A stretch of 44,484 nt of DNA from Cnuella takakiae (GCF_001953305.1 NZ_MTFE01000010.1:3970762-4015245); one strand, 5' to 3'; positions 8,637 to 17,562 are shown, numbered from the stretch's first letter. Numbers and translations: made by a program. The notes: generated by a model from the letters alone, not told the origin.

Positions 8637-8669
8637 AAGAGCGGGTGGTATTACAAAACACCCGCTCTT
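8637..8669 (+). terminator. Stem-loop terminator between the AAA gene and a lipoprotein gene
   Basis: AAGAGCGGGTG and CACCCGCTCTT (11 bp, perfect) enclose an 11-nt loop and are followed by CTTTTT. The T run ends only 3 nt before the ATG at 8679, an odd place for a simple terminator. Confidence 0.75.
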
Positions 8670-8678
8670 CTTTTTACC

Positions 8679-9152
8679 ATGCGCACCCAACTTAACTACC
8701 TATTGCTTGCAGTAATTTGCAGTGTATCGGCTGCTGGCTGTCGCAAGTGCAATTGTATAGATGGCGACATCTCCTTTCACTTCAGCGGGTACTCCGAAGC
8801 GGAACTTAGCACCATTACAATGCAGCAATATGCGGCTGGTGCCAACTTCAACCAGCGCACCGACAGTGCTTATTTGCAGAACGGCATCCATTACAGGCTG
8901 GAGCGGAAAGGAGACACCCTGTTCCTGAATCCAGGTGAAAGCAGGTTGAAACTGCACAAGGGTTCCGATTACCTTATCAGCCTGCCGGCCGCAAATAACA
9001 ATTACCGCATCACAGGTATTGAAATGCTGCAGGTAACCGACCAGTGCAATGGCAAAACCATTTGCATCAACCCGGTAAAAAGCCTCCGCATCAACGACAG
9101 CCTGCTGGATAAAACATTTCCTGGATTACCTGGTTTTACCTTAACTAAATAG
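8679..9152 (+). CDS. Small secreted lipoprotein, function unknown
   Basis: A 157-aa protein with a hydrophobic signal peptide ending in the lipobox SAAGC (Cys21), so a predicted lipoprotein. The mature part is polar and probably beta-rich, with two further Cys close to the lipid Cys (CRKCNC) and another pair later (QCNGKTIC). No family is recognised. The gene is bracketed by two strong hairpins: one whose T run ends just before the start codon, and one whose left arm overlaps the last four codons. A promoter is not visible between the upstream hairpin and the ATG, so expression may involve read-through or attenuation. It faces the minus-strand outer-membrane protein gene. Confidence 0.75.
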   Translation: MRTQLNYLLLAVICSVSAAGCRKCNCIDGDISFHFSGYSEAELSTITMQQYAAGANFNQRTDSAYLQNGIHYRLERKGDTLFLNPGESRLKLHKGSDYLISLPAANNNYRITGIEMLQVTDQCNGKTICINPVKSLRINDSLLDKTFPGLPGFTLTK

Positions 9153-9193
9153 CAAAGGGCGCTTGTGGAAAGCGCCCTTTGCTATTTAGTTAA
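9141..9193. terminator. Perfect 24-bp inverted repeat, bidirectional terminator
   Basis: Arms 9141-9164 and 9170-9193 are perfect reverse complements around the loop GTGGA. The left arm includes the last codons and the stop of the lipoprotein gene. It lies between two convergent genes (ends at 9152 and 9271), so it can serve both. Confidence 0.8.
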
Positions 9194-9244
9194 CATTATA
9201 TTCTTTCAACACAGGTGGCAAGTAGCTGCTGAAAGGCAGGGAAA

Positions 9245-9266
9245 TTGGAACCTGCAACTTGGAACC
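9245..9266. repeat. TTGGAACCTGCAACTTGGAACC intergenic repeat
   Basis: TTGGAACC occurs twice within 22 bp, separated by TGCAAC. It is a short degenerate direct repeat in the convergent gap and resembles dispersed intergenic repeats of Bacteroidota. Confidence 0.4.
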
Positions 9267-9270
9267 AATA

Positions 9271-10158
9271 CTACTCCTGCTCTTTCTTCTTATCCTTCAA
9301 CAGCAAACCTAGTTTAATACCCCATGTTACAGAGATGCCGGGGCTTCTGCCACCACGGGCATTCAGGTAATTGAAGGCACTGCCATCATCGTAGTAATAG
9401 CTGTCGCGCTCCTTATTATCAAAGCCATAACCAAGGCCGAAATAAGTATCCAGCAAAATCTTCTCGCCAAATACCCACTGCTTGCCCAGTTCGGCCTGGA
9501 TAGCGCCGAAGGTGATGTTCTGCCTTTCGAGGGTGTATTGCTGGTTGGCTTTATAGGCAAGGCGGTTTTCGCTATAGTTGCCCAGGTAAACAACGGGCTT
9601 CAGGTAGGAGCCCTGCATCAGGTGCGTAAAGCGGGTGTTGCGGCTGAACAAAAAGGTAGGGAGCTTGCTGAACTTATAACCAAAAGAAGCAGCCAAGCCA
9701 AACTGGTTGCGCTTCTCCAAACGGTAATTATTGCCATCATAGAAATCTACGCGCTGGTTTTTACCGGCGCCAATTATAGCCAGGGTAGCTTCGTATCCCC
9801 GGCCCACACCCGTGCTTTTTTCATAACCAATCTGGGTGTAGCCGATCAATGGGCCCAGGAAGTCGAACTTAATGGCTTGCTTTGCCTGACCTGCGTACCG
9901 CTCCGGATCGGTAAGGCTTAAACCCTCTTCAAACTTCTCCGTGCGGCCATTGGCATAAACGATCTTGGAAATGCGGTCGCGCTCCAACACGTAAATAGGG
10001 CCATCGTTCTGGCCAAAAACTTTGTACTTGATTTCATCGGTGCCAATTTCCAGCACCTGGGCCTCTACCAGTTTACCATTTTTACGATAGATCTTGTCCT
10101 GGGCCTGAGCCGATGAAAACCCGGCCAGTAATAATAGAAGTAGGCATATGATACGCAT
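9271..10158 (-). CDS. Secreted outer-membrane beta-barrel-like protein
   Basis: A 295-aa protein with a clear signal peptide (MRIICLLLLLLAGFSSAQAQ). The first mature 60 residues (DKIYRKNGK, then EAQVLEIGTDEIKYK) match the N-terminal beta module common in Bacteroidota envelope proteins. The rest alternates aromatic and polar residues (GLAASFGYKF, YFGLGYGF, SVTWGIKLGL) as in a small outer-membrane barrel. The start is ATG 10158; an in-frame TTG lies two codons upstream. It follows murB on the same strand after 94 bp with no clear terminator between. Function unknown. Confidence 0.7.
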   Translation of the reverse strand: MRIICLLLLLLAGFSSAQAQDKIYRKNGKLVEAQVLEIGTDEIKYKVFGQNDGPIYVLERDRISKIVYANGRTEKFEEGLSLTDPERYAGQAKQAIKFDFLGPLIGYTQIGYEKSTGVGRGYEATLAIIGAGKNQRVDFYDGNNYRLEKRNQFGLAASFGYKFSKLPTFLFSRNTRFTHLMQGSYLKPVVYLGNYSENRLAYKANQQYTLERQNITFGAIQAELGKQWVFGEKILLDTYFGLGYGFDNKERDSYYYDDGSAFNYLNARGGRSPGISVTWGIKLGLLLKDKKKEQE

Positions 10159-10252
10159 AAGCAAAAGGTTTTGGTTTAATGATCTGACAACAGCTACAAA
10201 GAAAGCGTTGCTTGAACTTATAAAAACGGGAAAATGATGAGCGGCTGATTGT

Positions 10253-11269
10253 TTAAATAATGTTTACTTCCCGTTCAAGGGTAACCCCAAATTTATCTTC
10301 TACACTCCGGATGATGGCTGCACTTAATGCATATACTTCGGCGCCGGTAGCTTGTCCATAATTTACCAAAACCAGGGCTTGTTTGGGATAACAGCCCGCA
10401 TCGCCGCGGCGTACTCCTTTCCAGCCACATTGTTCAATCAGCCAGCCTGCAGCCAACTTGGTATGGTTGGGGCCAGATGGAAAAGCAACAATCGCCGGGA
10501 ACTGCGCTTTTAGCGGTTGAAACTGTTCGTTGGTGATCACCGGATTTTTAAAGAAAGAACCGGCATTACCAACCTGCTTCCAGTCAGGCAGTTTGGATGA
10601 ACGGATATTAATCACCGCCTGGCTAACCATGCCAATAGACAACTCTTTTACACCCATGGCATCCAGTTCCTGCTGAATGGCACCATAGCTGATATTGAAC
10701 TGTGGCGTTTTTCTTAAACGGTAGGTTACAGAGGTGATAACAAACTGCCCCTTATATTGGTGTTTGAATACACTCTCGCGGTAGCCAAACCGGCACTCGG
10801 CTAAGGTAAATGTTTGCAATTGCCTGTCCTGGATATGCCAGGCTTCCAGCTCATGAAAAACATCCTTGATCTCTACGCCATAAGCACCGATGTTTTGCAT
10901 GGGCGACGCACCAACAGAACCGGGTATCAGGGATAAGTTTTCAACGCCTGCATAACCCTGGGTGATACAGTGCAGTACAAACTGGTGCCAGTTTTCACCG
11001 GCGCCGGCCTTGACGTAAACGTAAGTATCGTCCTCGCCTACTTTCTCGATACCACAAATTTTGTTTTGCAACACCAGGCCATCAAAATTCCGGGTAAGGA
11101 GGATATTGCTGCCCCCGCCCAAAATCAGCCTGTTGTCCTGCCCGGGTGCATTTGCGTGTAACAAGGTACCTAGCTCATCCAGGTTGTGAAAGGAGGCAAA
11201 GTAGCGGGCACTGGCTTCAATGCCAAAGGTGTTGAAAGGTTTAAGAGATATATTTTCCTGGAGGAGCAT
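10253..11269 (-). CDS. murB: UDP-N-acetylmuramate dehydrogenase (MurB)
   Basis: A 338-aa cytosolic FAD enzyme that reduces UDP-GlcNAc enolpyruvate to UDP-MurNAc in peptidoglycan synthesis. Visible MurB signatures are NTFGIEA near the N-terminus, the FAD loop ILGGGSNILLT (49-59), IPGSVGASPMQNIGAYG (115-131), YRES (163-166, the type I substrate-binding segment), the proton-donor Ser238 in NAGSFFKNP and a Glu in the C-terminal LEREVNII. The start is ATG 11269; upstream in-frame codons lie inside priA. It begins 20 bp after the priA stop, so the two are probably co-transcribed. Confidence 0.97.
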   Translation of the reverse strand: MLLQENISLKPFNTFGIEASARYFASFHNLDELGTLLHANAPGQDNRLILGGGSNILLTRNFDGLVLQNKICGIEKVGEDDTYVYVKAGAGENWHQFVLHCITQGYAGVENLSLIPGSVGASPMQNIGAYGVEIKDVFHELEAWHIQDRQLQTFTLAECRFGYRESVFKHQYKGQFVITSVTYRLRKTPQFNISYGAIQQELDAMGVKELSIGMVSQAVINIRSSKLPDWKQVGNAGSFFKNPVITNEQFQPLKAQFPAIVAFPSGPNHTKLAAGWLIEQCGWKGVRRGDAGCYPKQALVLVNYGQATGAEVYALSAAIIRSVEDKFGVTLEREVNII

Positions 11270-11289
11270 GGGGTTTGGAGTTCTGTTTA

Positions 11290-13731
11290 TCAAATGGCAT
11301 CCACATCGGGGATCACCAGCACATTGCGGAACCTTTTTTCGGCATGCAGTACAGCCGTATGTTTTTGAATATCCTCTTTGCAACGGTTGATGGTATGCCC
11401 ATCGCGGGGTAGTTTCAGCAACAGTTCCATCAGGTACATATTGCGTACCCTGTTGATCACCGGTTCGGCGGGACCTACCATATAACTGCCGTAAGAAAAA
11501 TGCAAGGCTTCGGCAAAGCGGTGGGCGGCTTCGGTTACCACATCGCGCTCTTTGTGCCGAAAGGTGACTTTGATGATCCGCGTGTATGGCGGGTAGCCAA
11601 ACATCCGGCGTTTTTCAATTTCCTCCGCATACATCCCGGTATAATCGTGGTGGGCAACAAACTGCAGAACAGGGTGCGTGGGATTGGAGGTTTGTATCAT
11701 CACCCTGCCGTTGCTGTCTCGGCGGCCGGCACGGCCACTCACCTGCTCCATCAACTGGAAAGCCCGTTCATTTACCCTGAATTCTGCAAAATGCAATAAA
11801 CCATCAGCATCGAGTATGCCTACCAAATCCACGTTCTCAAAGTCCAGGCCTTTTACCACCATTTGGGTGCCTACCAGCACATCCAGTTTCTTTTGTTCAA
11901 ACTGCTGGATCAATACATCATGTGCGTTTTTGTTGCGCACGGTATCCAGGTCCATACGGCCAATGCGGGCATCGGCCAGTTCCTTATCCAGCACTTCTTC
12001 GATCTTCTCGGTACCAAAGTTTTTCTGCAGCAGTTTATCGCTGCCGCAGGCGCCGCAGGTATGTGCAGGCGGATAGATATTGCCACAATAATGGCACTTC
12101 AGCTTATTGGAATATTTATGGAAAGTGAGCGATACATCGCAATGCTTACACTGTGCAATCCACCCGCAGGTTGCACAAACCTGGTAAGGCGTATAGCCCC
12201 TTCGGTTTTGAAACAAAATGGCCTGCTTGCCACGTGCAACCGTTTCCTTGATGCCTTCCAGCAATTGCGGTGAGATCATCACCTTGCCGCCATCCTGCCT
12301 GGCCACCATGCGGGTATCTACCATTTCAATGGCGGGCATGTGCACTTCGCCATAGCGCTCCATCAGTTCTACCAAACCGTACTTGTCGGCCTTGGCATTA
12401 TGGTAGGATTCCAGTGAAGGTGTAGCACTACCCAGCAGCACTTTTGCCTGGAGCAGGGAGGCCATATAAATAGCGGCATCGCGGCCATTGTAGCGGGGGG
12501 CGGGGTCCTGCTGCTTGTAGGAAGAATCATGCTCTTCATCGCAAAGAATAAAACCCAAATTTTGAAATGGCAGGAAGAGCGAAGAGCGGGCACCAAGCAC
12601 GATTTTCATCTCGCCGCTTTTTACCTTATTCCAAATTTCCACTCGTTCGTTCTGGCTGAACTTGGAGTGATAAATACCAATATAACCACCAAAATGTTTT
12701 TGCAGTCGGCGGATGATTTGCGATGTGAGGGCAATCTCGGGCAGCATGTACAATACCTGCTTACCCAGGCGGATGTACTCCTCCATGAGTTTGATATAAA
12801 TATGCGTTTTGCCGCTGCTTGTAACACCGTGCAGCAGGCAAACATTCTTTTGCTCCAGCCCTTTTTTCACCCCTTCGTAGGCTTCCTGCTGGGCAGCCGA
12901 AAACTGGAAATCGATGGTAACATCCTTGGGCAGGTAGTGCAGCCGGTCAATATGTCTTTTCTCAACCCGGAGAATATCTTTTTCCACGAGGCCTTTAAGC
13001 TGCACATCGGTGGCGCCGCTCTTTTTCAGCAAGCTGGCCTTGATCACTTCACCTTCGGTGCGCATCAGGTGCAGGTAACTGAGGAGCAATTCCATCTGTT
13101 TGGGTGCCCGGCTCCAGTTGTTCAGCAGGTCCGAAAGCTTTGCTTCATTGCTGTACTCGGGGTTCAGCACCACGAAGCTTTCCTTCTTGGGTGTGTAGGT
13201 TTGCTTGAGTGCTTCCCAAACAAAGCATACCTTTTTGCCAATCAGCTTGTTTACCACCGGGTACACATGCGATGCATCCAGTATTTGCTGCACCTCCGTG
13301 ATATTCAGTTCATGCTTGATGTGAAGGGCTTCGGCAACAAGGTATTCCTCGTTATCCAGGTTGGAAAAATCATCGCCATATTCTTCGTTGAAGATGATCA
13401 CCGTTTCGCTGCTCAACTTGAAATGAGCGGGCAGTGCCGCGGCCATCACCTCGCCTTCGGAGCACATGTAATAGTCGGCCAGCCAGCTCCAGAACTGCAG
13501 TTGCCAGGGCTGTACCACCGGAGCTTCGTCCAGTATGCTCAGTATTTCTTTGGGATCGAAAGCGGAAGGTGCCTCATTGTGCAGGCGCTTGACCACACCT
13601 GCATACTTCTTGTTTTTACCCAGGTTCACTTCAACGCGGCAGCCCACCTGAAGCTTTTCGGCAAAAGCGGCGGGTACTTCCCAGGTGTAGTTTTTGGGCA
13701 GGGCCAGTGGAATAATGATTTCAGCAAACAT
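11290..13731 (-). CDS. priA: Primosomal protein N' / replication-restart helicase (PriA)
   Basis: An 813-aa superfamily-2 DNA helicase that reloads the replisome at stalled forks. Domains in order are the 3'-end DNA-binding region (1-100), a winged-helix-like region (100-260), helicase lobe 1 with Walker A GVTSSGKT (302-309) and DEEH (398-401), and the zinc-binding insert with four Cys pairs (519/522, 528/531, 546/549, 559/562). Helicase lobe 2 follows with VGTQMVVKG and SGRAGR, then a C-terminal domain. The start at ATG 13731 gives the usual length and N-terminus (MFAEIIIPLAL). murB follows after 20 bp. Confidence 0.97.
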   Translation of the reverse strand: MFAEIIIPLALPKNYTWEVPAAFAEKLQVGCRVEVNLGKNKKYAGVVKRLHNEAPSAFDPKEILSILDEAPVVQPWQLQFWSWLADYYMCSEGEVMAAALPAHFKLSSETVIIFNEEYGDDFSNLDNEEYLVAEALHIKHELNITEVQQILDASHVYPVVNKLIGKKVCFVWEALKQTYTPKKESFVVLNPEYSNEAKLSDLLNNWSRAPKQMELLLSYLHLMRTEGEVIKASLLKKSGATDVQLKGLVEKDILRVEKRHIDRLHYLPKDVTIDFQFSAAQQEAYEGVKKGLEQKNVCLLHGVTSSGKTHIYIKLMEEYIRLGKQVLYMLPEIALTSQIIRRLQKHFGGYIGIYHSKFSQNERVEIWNKVKSGEMKIVLGARSSLFLPFQNLGFILCDEEHDSSYKQQDPAPRYNGRDAAIYMASLLQAKVLLGSATPSLESYHNAKADKYGLVELMERYGEVHMPAIEMVDTRMVARQDGGKVMISPQLLEGIKETVARGKQAILFQNRRGYTPYQVCATCGWIAQCKHCDVSLTFHKYSNKLKCHYCGNIYPPAHTCGACGSDKLLQKNFGTEKIEEVLDKELADARIGRMDLDTVRNKNAHDVLIQQFEQKKLDVLVGTQMVVKGLDFENVDLVGILDADGLLHFAEFRVNERAFQLMEQVSGRAGRRDSNGRVMIQTSNPTHPVLQFVAHHDYTGMYAEEIEKRRMFGYPPYTRIIKVTFRHKERDVVTEAAHRFAEALHFSYGSYMVGPAEPVINRVRNMYLMELLLKLPRDGHTINRCKEDIQKHTAVLHAEKRFRNVLVIPDVDAI

Positions 13732-13830
13732 GTAAACGGGGCTGTAAATGTAGCACAACCCGGCCAATGGGCTGCAGTTGCCCTGTAAAGCGATTTGCAC
13801 CTGCAAATCCAAGCTTTAACCGGATCCCCT

Positions 13831-14637
13831 TTAAGAAGTTACCTTATTGAAAGCCCGCCGTTTGGTTGCTTCTACCCGGATGCCCAAATGGGTGTCGCCC
13901 AGGTACTGCATCAGGGCATAGTTGAACAAAATGATAGCGTTCATTTCCAGCATTTCTTCAACGGTCTGCATTTTCAGTATCAGCAGCGAAGATTTACCGT
14001 TGATGGTCGCCTCGAGGCCTTCCAGCATTTCAAGACCCATGGCGCTGCCAACATAGATGGCGCCTGCCAGGATAAAAAGGTTGCGGGTACGGCGGGGTAG
14101 GGCCAGCACAAATCGGAAATAATACAGGCCAACGGCCACCGTCAGCACCAAGTAAGGAATGATCCAGGCATGGCGGAACAATCCTGGTATGGGACCATGG
14201 TTTACCGACTTGATAAGGCTGGAAGTAAACTCGTGGATTTGGGTAGCTTCATCAATTCCCAGGAAAACAAAGATCAGGCTTAACAAAAGCCACTGACCAT
14301 AGGTTTTGCCTTGCTGTTGCCTTGTTTGCTGGGCAATAAAATACAACAACACGGCAGAAAACAGCAGCAAAAGTGTGGCAAACAAAGTAGGAATGTTCCC
14401 ATCGCGGTCAAGGCCGAAACGCTGGGTCAGCAGGCTTGCTGTGCTCAATTGGGGAAAGCGGAAAAATATAAAATAAGCCAGCAGGTGAAGGCCCAGCAAC
14501 ACAAAGCTGGTTGCCAATAAATACAGGCTCAGGCGACGTGCATTCCAAACCATACCAACGCCGGGGTAATTGCGTCTGCCGGAGGGTACCGCACTCAATT
14601 CCTTTTCCTTTTCAACACTTGTAATGATCTCCGCCAT
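13831..14637 (-). CDS. Multi-pass membrane protein with acidic/His motifs, function unknown
   Basis: A 268-aa protein with about six hydrophobic helices (near residues 36-60, 84-103, 116-136, 157-180, 186-205 and 230-246). The third carries FLGIDEATQIHE (Asp129, Glu130, His135, Glu136), the fifth GLEMLEGLE (Glu203, Glu206, Glu209) and the start of the sixth EEMLEM (Glu227, Glu228, Glu231). Charged residues in helices are unusual and suggest a metal site or proton path; that is inference. I do not recognise the family. It sits between the acyltransferase and priA on the same strand, with 99 bp before priA. Confidence 0.7.
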   Translation of the reverse strand: MAEIITSVEKEKELSAVPSGRRNYPGVGMVWNARRLSLYLLATSFVLLGLHLLAYFIFFRFPQLSTASLLTQRFGLDRDGNIPTLFATLLLLFSAVLLYFIAQQTRQQQGKTYGQWLLLSLIFVFLGIDEATQIHEFTSSLIKSVNHGPIPGLFRHAWIIPYLVLTVAVGLYYFRFVLALPRRTRNLFILAGAIYVGSAMGLEMLEGLEATINGKSSLLILKMQTVEEMLEMNAIILFNYALMQYLGDTHLGIRVEATKRRAFNKVTS

Positions 14638-14729
14638 AATTTCTCAATTGGGTAACACAGCGTTTTTCAGAAAGGAATGGATTTACCGCCATCAAACAGT
14701 GCGATATTACAAATTAGTAGTTTTAAAAT

Positions 14730-15515
14730 CTATACTAAGGTACCGGATTTATCCTTGATCCACGCAGCATCATAGCTTAAAAGACCTTGTTCCATCATTC
14801 TGTATACCTGTTCCTTTAGTTTTCCTACCTCTTCTTTGGTAAGTCCTGCTACAGGTACCGGCTCCAGGAAAACAGCGCGGCTCCTGCCGGGATTCAGCGA
14901 CAGCCATTTGCCCGGGGGCATCCTGCTCCAACTGTCCAGCATCAAAACCGGCCTGATGGGCGTACCCGTCTCGATGGCTATTCGGAAGGCGCCGTCATAA
15001 AAATCCTTGAGCGGTTTTCCTGTCTCGTTAAAAGTGCCTTCCGGGAAAACAAGCACGGAAATACCGGTACGCAATACCGCTTTCAGCACCTGTACGCTCC
15101 GGCTGCGGTTGGCTGCCGAACTGCGGTCCACCGTAACAATGGCCTTGCGGTAAATGTATCCAAACAGCGGCACCTTCCCTATCTCGGCTTTTCCCAGCGC
15201 CCGCAAAGGCATGCGAAAAGTTTTTACCAGCAGGGCAGCATCAAGGTAAGCAACATGATTGGCCACAAAAATTTGTGCCACGGATGGGTTTAATGGAGTC
15301 GTGTGGATATTTTGATGGCGGATACCGATGAGTGGAAACCAGACATCACCCCAAAGGCAACAAATCCGGTAAATGATATTGCCCCCCTTTATGCGGCCCA
15401 GGAAAGATGCTGCAATGACAAAGGGAAGCACTACCAACATCAGCACTACAAAAAGCAGCACTGCATAAATATTGTAGATGATTTGTAAGGGACGTAATAA
15501 GATCCGTGGGTTCAA
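14730..15515 (-). CDS. 1-acyl-sn-glycerol-3-phosphate acyltransferase family protein (PlsC-like)
   Basis: A 261-aa membrane-associated acyltransferase for phospholipid synthesis, transferring an acyl group to lysophosphatidate or a related acceptor. An N-terminal transmembrane segment (about 12-37) is followed by the NHx4D motif NHVAYLD, then VTVDRSS and the FPEGT motif. The frame has no ATG before the transmembrane segment, so the TTG at 15515 is the best start. It lies 50 bp after the DUF416 gene on the same strand. A role in lysophosphatidate acylation versus ornithine-lipid or other lipid acylation cannot be separated from the sequence. Confidence 0.87.
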   Translation of the reverse strand: MNPRILLRPLQIIYNIYAVLLFVVLMLVVLPFVIAASFLGRIKGGNIIYRICCLWGDVWFPLIGIRHQNIHTTPLNPSVAQIFVANHVAYLDAALLVKTFRMPLRALGKAEIGKVPLFGYIYRKAIVTVDRSSAANRSRSVQVLKAVLRTGISVLVFPEGTFNETGKPLKDFYDGAFRIAIETGTPIRPVLMLDSWSRMPPGKWLSLNPGRSRAVFLEPVPVAGLTKEEVGKLKEQVYRMMEQGLLSYDAAWIKDKSGTLV

Positions 15516-15565
15516 AGCGATTGGTTCAAAGTTGCGGGCAATTTACGGAAGCAGTCGTTTATCGC

Positions 15566-16045
15566 TTAGGAAGCCAACAGAAAACGCCTGGCTTCAGCCA
15601 GCATCGGGTGCATTTCAAGCTCCTCATCCGACATATCTTCTTCCGCATCATCCTGTATGGTCGCTTCAATGGTTTCGTAGTACGACAATGCAACCTCCAC
15701 AAAATGCTCCGGCTCGTCCGGCTCTGCCACTTGCAGTAAAAGCGCGTTTACAGCCCCGCATGCGTTCAGTGCATACTCACCTTCTTCGTATTCTTCTGCA
15801 TCGGGACAAACTTCTTCCAGGTTGTCCAGGAATTCATAAATCTGGTCCACATCCTGCTCCCCCGATTCTACAAAGCGGATGCTGTCGAGCAGTACATCGG
15901 GGTTACCAAAGCTAGCCTCATTGGCAAACTCTTTATAATATGGAAAGAGCCCTTTGCAAATATTGGTGCCCTGTGCGATACGCTCCTCGTAAGATAATTG
16001 CGCAGCACGCTGGTTTAGTTTCTTTTCAAAGTCTATAAAGTTCAT
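15566..16045 (-). CDS. DUF416 (YjaG-like) family protein
   Basis: A 159-aa acidic cytosolic protein. It resembles E. coli YjaG/DUF416 by recall: a helical N-terminus (ERIAQGTNICKGLFPYYKEFA), FGNPDVLLDSI, a middle acidic stretch, ALNACGAVNALL and the near-C-terminal MSDEELEMHP. The function of the family is unknown. ATG 16045 is the first Met. It is followed by the acyltransferase gene after 50 bp, so co-transcription is likely. Confidence 0.8.
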   Translation of the reverse strand: MNFIDFEKKLNQRAAQLSYEERIAQGTNICKGLFPYYKEFANEASFGNPDVLLDSIRFVESGEQDVDQIYEFLDNLEEVCPDAEEYEEGEYALNACGAVNALLLQVAEPDEPEHFVEVALSYYETIEATIQDDAEEDMSDEELEMHPMLAEARRFLLAS

Positions 16046-16157
16046 CTCGTGTTTTTAATTCCGGTTAAAAATTATGCCTTAAGTACATCTTGTATGGCTT
16101 TGTCATTACTTACAAAAGGATATACATAAAAAAATGCGTTTTCTTTCTATGTAAATG

Positions 16158-16176
16158 GCAGGCCCTGAATGCCTGC
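16158..16176 (-). terminator. Small stem-loop at the end of the SIMPL gene
   Basis: GCAGGC and GCCTGC enclose a 7-nt loop. The structure touches the stop codon of the SIMPL gene (16176). The T run after it on the minus strand is weak (CATTTAC), so termination is uncertain. Confidence 0.35.
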
Positions 16177-16904
16177 TACTCTATTCCATACTCTACCCGC
16201 AATGTGATGGAGGCTGTTTTCTCTTTTGAACTGGTATTGAAAGCACCGCCATAGCTGTAGTCTTCATTCATGTTTCGGCCTGTGATCTGGAACACGCCCA
16301 TAGTAGCTTTGCGGATATCGCCCAAACCGGCATCGGAGTTGTCGGCAATGGTTTTGGCCCGGCTCAGCGCATCCTGCGATGCTTTGGCCAACAGGTCGAT
16401 CTTAAGCGTATTCAAACCCGAAAAATAATAAGCAGGCGGTGTTGAATTGAGCTCGATGCCTTTTTGCAGCAAGCCGGTGATCTCGCGGCTAAGTCTTTCC
16501 ACAACGGCAATATTGCGGCTGTCAACTGTAACCCTTGCATTTAGGTTATAGCCAGAAAACACCGAGCCTGTTTGCCGCCCGTTGTCATCAAAACGCTGTT
16601 CGTAGTTGCGCTGCACATCAACCGAAGAAAAAACAATATTGCTGTCCGGGATGCGGTTGCCGTTCAGGTACCGGCGAATTTCAGCTTCGTCGGCCTTTAG
16701 TTGAGCATAAGCATCCTTGAGGTCGAAACCCTGCCGGGAAAAACTCCCGGTCCATACAATCTGATCGGAAGTAAAATCCTTTTCAGCCAGTCCGGTTACC
16801 ACAATGGTTTGTGCCGAACGAAACCGGTATTTATAAGCCGATGCGGCGAGGGCCAAACCGATGATGATGGCCAGTGCGATGATGACGTGCCCGAGGTAAC
16901 GCAT
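16176..16904 (-). CDS. SIMPL (DUF541) domain protein
   Basis: A 242-aa protein anchored by an N-terminal hydrophobic segment (HVIIALAIIIGLALAASAY) with a periplasmic SIMPL domain. Features are IVVTGLAEKDFTSDQIVWTG at the domain start, YNLNARVTVDS in the middle, and the helical KASQDALSRAKTIAD near the end, followed by ITLRVEYGIE. Family members (BP26, YggE) form oligomers and have been linked to oxidative stress. The precise role here is unknown. ATG 16904 starts the signal anchor. Confidence 0.87.
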   Translation of the reverse strand: MRYLGHVIIALAIIIGLALAASAYKYRFRSAQTIVVTGLAEKDFTSDQIVWTGSFSRQGFDLKDAYAQLKADEAEIRRYLNGNRIPDSNIVFSSVDVQRNYEQRFDDNGRQTGSVFSGYNLNARVTVDSRNIAVVERLSREITGLLQKGIELNSTPPAYYFSGLNTLKIDLLAKASQDALSRAKTIADNSDAGLGDIRKATMGVFQITGRNMNEDYSYGGAFNTSSKEKTASITLRVEYGIE

Positions 16905-16965
16905 AGTGGGTAGTTGAAAAATGCAATGATAAGCAGGTTGTCTAACAGGTTTGTTTAAACGCTTA

Positions 16966-17454
16966 TTAGAATACCAGTTGGTGTGTTTGTTTGATCACAC
17001 CCATTACGAAAACGCTTTGCACATTCCCGATATTTTCCAACTCACCCAGCTTATTGACGTGAAAGTTATAATAAGCATCCATGTTTTCCGAAACCACCTT
17101 CAGCATGAAGTCGAACTCGCCGGAAATGGTCAGGCACTCCACCACTTCATCCATGGCCATGATGGATTGGATGAACTGGCTGCCGGCCTGCTTGCTGTGC
17201 TCTTTGATGGACACATAACAAATGGTCATCAGGCCTTTCTTTAGCCTGGCCGCATTTACAATAGCTGCATATTGCCTGATCACCCCGCTTGCTTCCATGC
17301 GCCTCACCCGTTCGTTTACCGGTGTAGGGCTGAGGTGCACCTGCTCGGCAATTTCCTTGATGGTCATCCGTGCATTTTGCTGCAAAAGTTTCAGGATGTG
17401 CAGATCGGTTTGGTCCAGTGCAGGCATTTCACCTGTTTCACTCGCTTTCGCCAT
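16966..17454 (-). CDS. Lrp/AsnC family transcriptional regulator
   Basis: A 162-aa DNA-binding protein. The N-terminal winged helix-turn-helix begins at ALDQTDLHILKLLQQNAR and includes the recognition region LSPTPVNERVRRME. A C-terminal RAM/AsnC ligand-binding domain follows, with the TISGEFDFMLKV segment typical of the effector pocket. The start is ATG 17454; an upstream in-frame ATG at 17505 would add 17 residues without domain content. It is divergent from ahcY with 146 bp between the starts, so control of ahcY or itself is plausible but not shown. Confidence 0.92.
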   Translation of the reverse strand: MAKASETGEMPALDQTDLHILKLLQQNARMTIKEIAEQVHLSPTPVNERVRRMEASGVIRQYAAIVNAARLKKGLMTICYVSIKEHSKQAGSQFIQSIMAMDEVVECLTISGEFDFMLKVVSENMDAYYNFHVNKLGELENIGNVQSVFVMGVIKQTHQLVF

Positions 17455-17544
17455 GTCATTTTGTGGTTTAATGCTGAAAAGTACAGGTCTGCCAGCAGAA
17501 ACCACTAAAAAGATTATTTTCTACAGCATAATCGGCTACCCTGT

Positions 17545-17552
17545 TACCTTTG
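17545..17552 (+). promoter_or_regulatory. -7 promoter element for ahcY
   Basis: TACCTTTG, followed by CA, matches the TAnnTTTG consensus 48 nt before the ATG at 17601. A TTTG at -33 is not evident; TTTTC at 17517-17521 is the nearest candidate, a few bases too far away. Confidence 0.45.
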
Positions 17553-17562
17553 CAGCTAATCA

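Noticed and set aside
12529-13788. A 419-codon plus-strand open frame opposite priA
   Set aside because: It has no recognisable domain and covers the priA helicase region, whose motifs are unmistakable.
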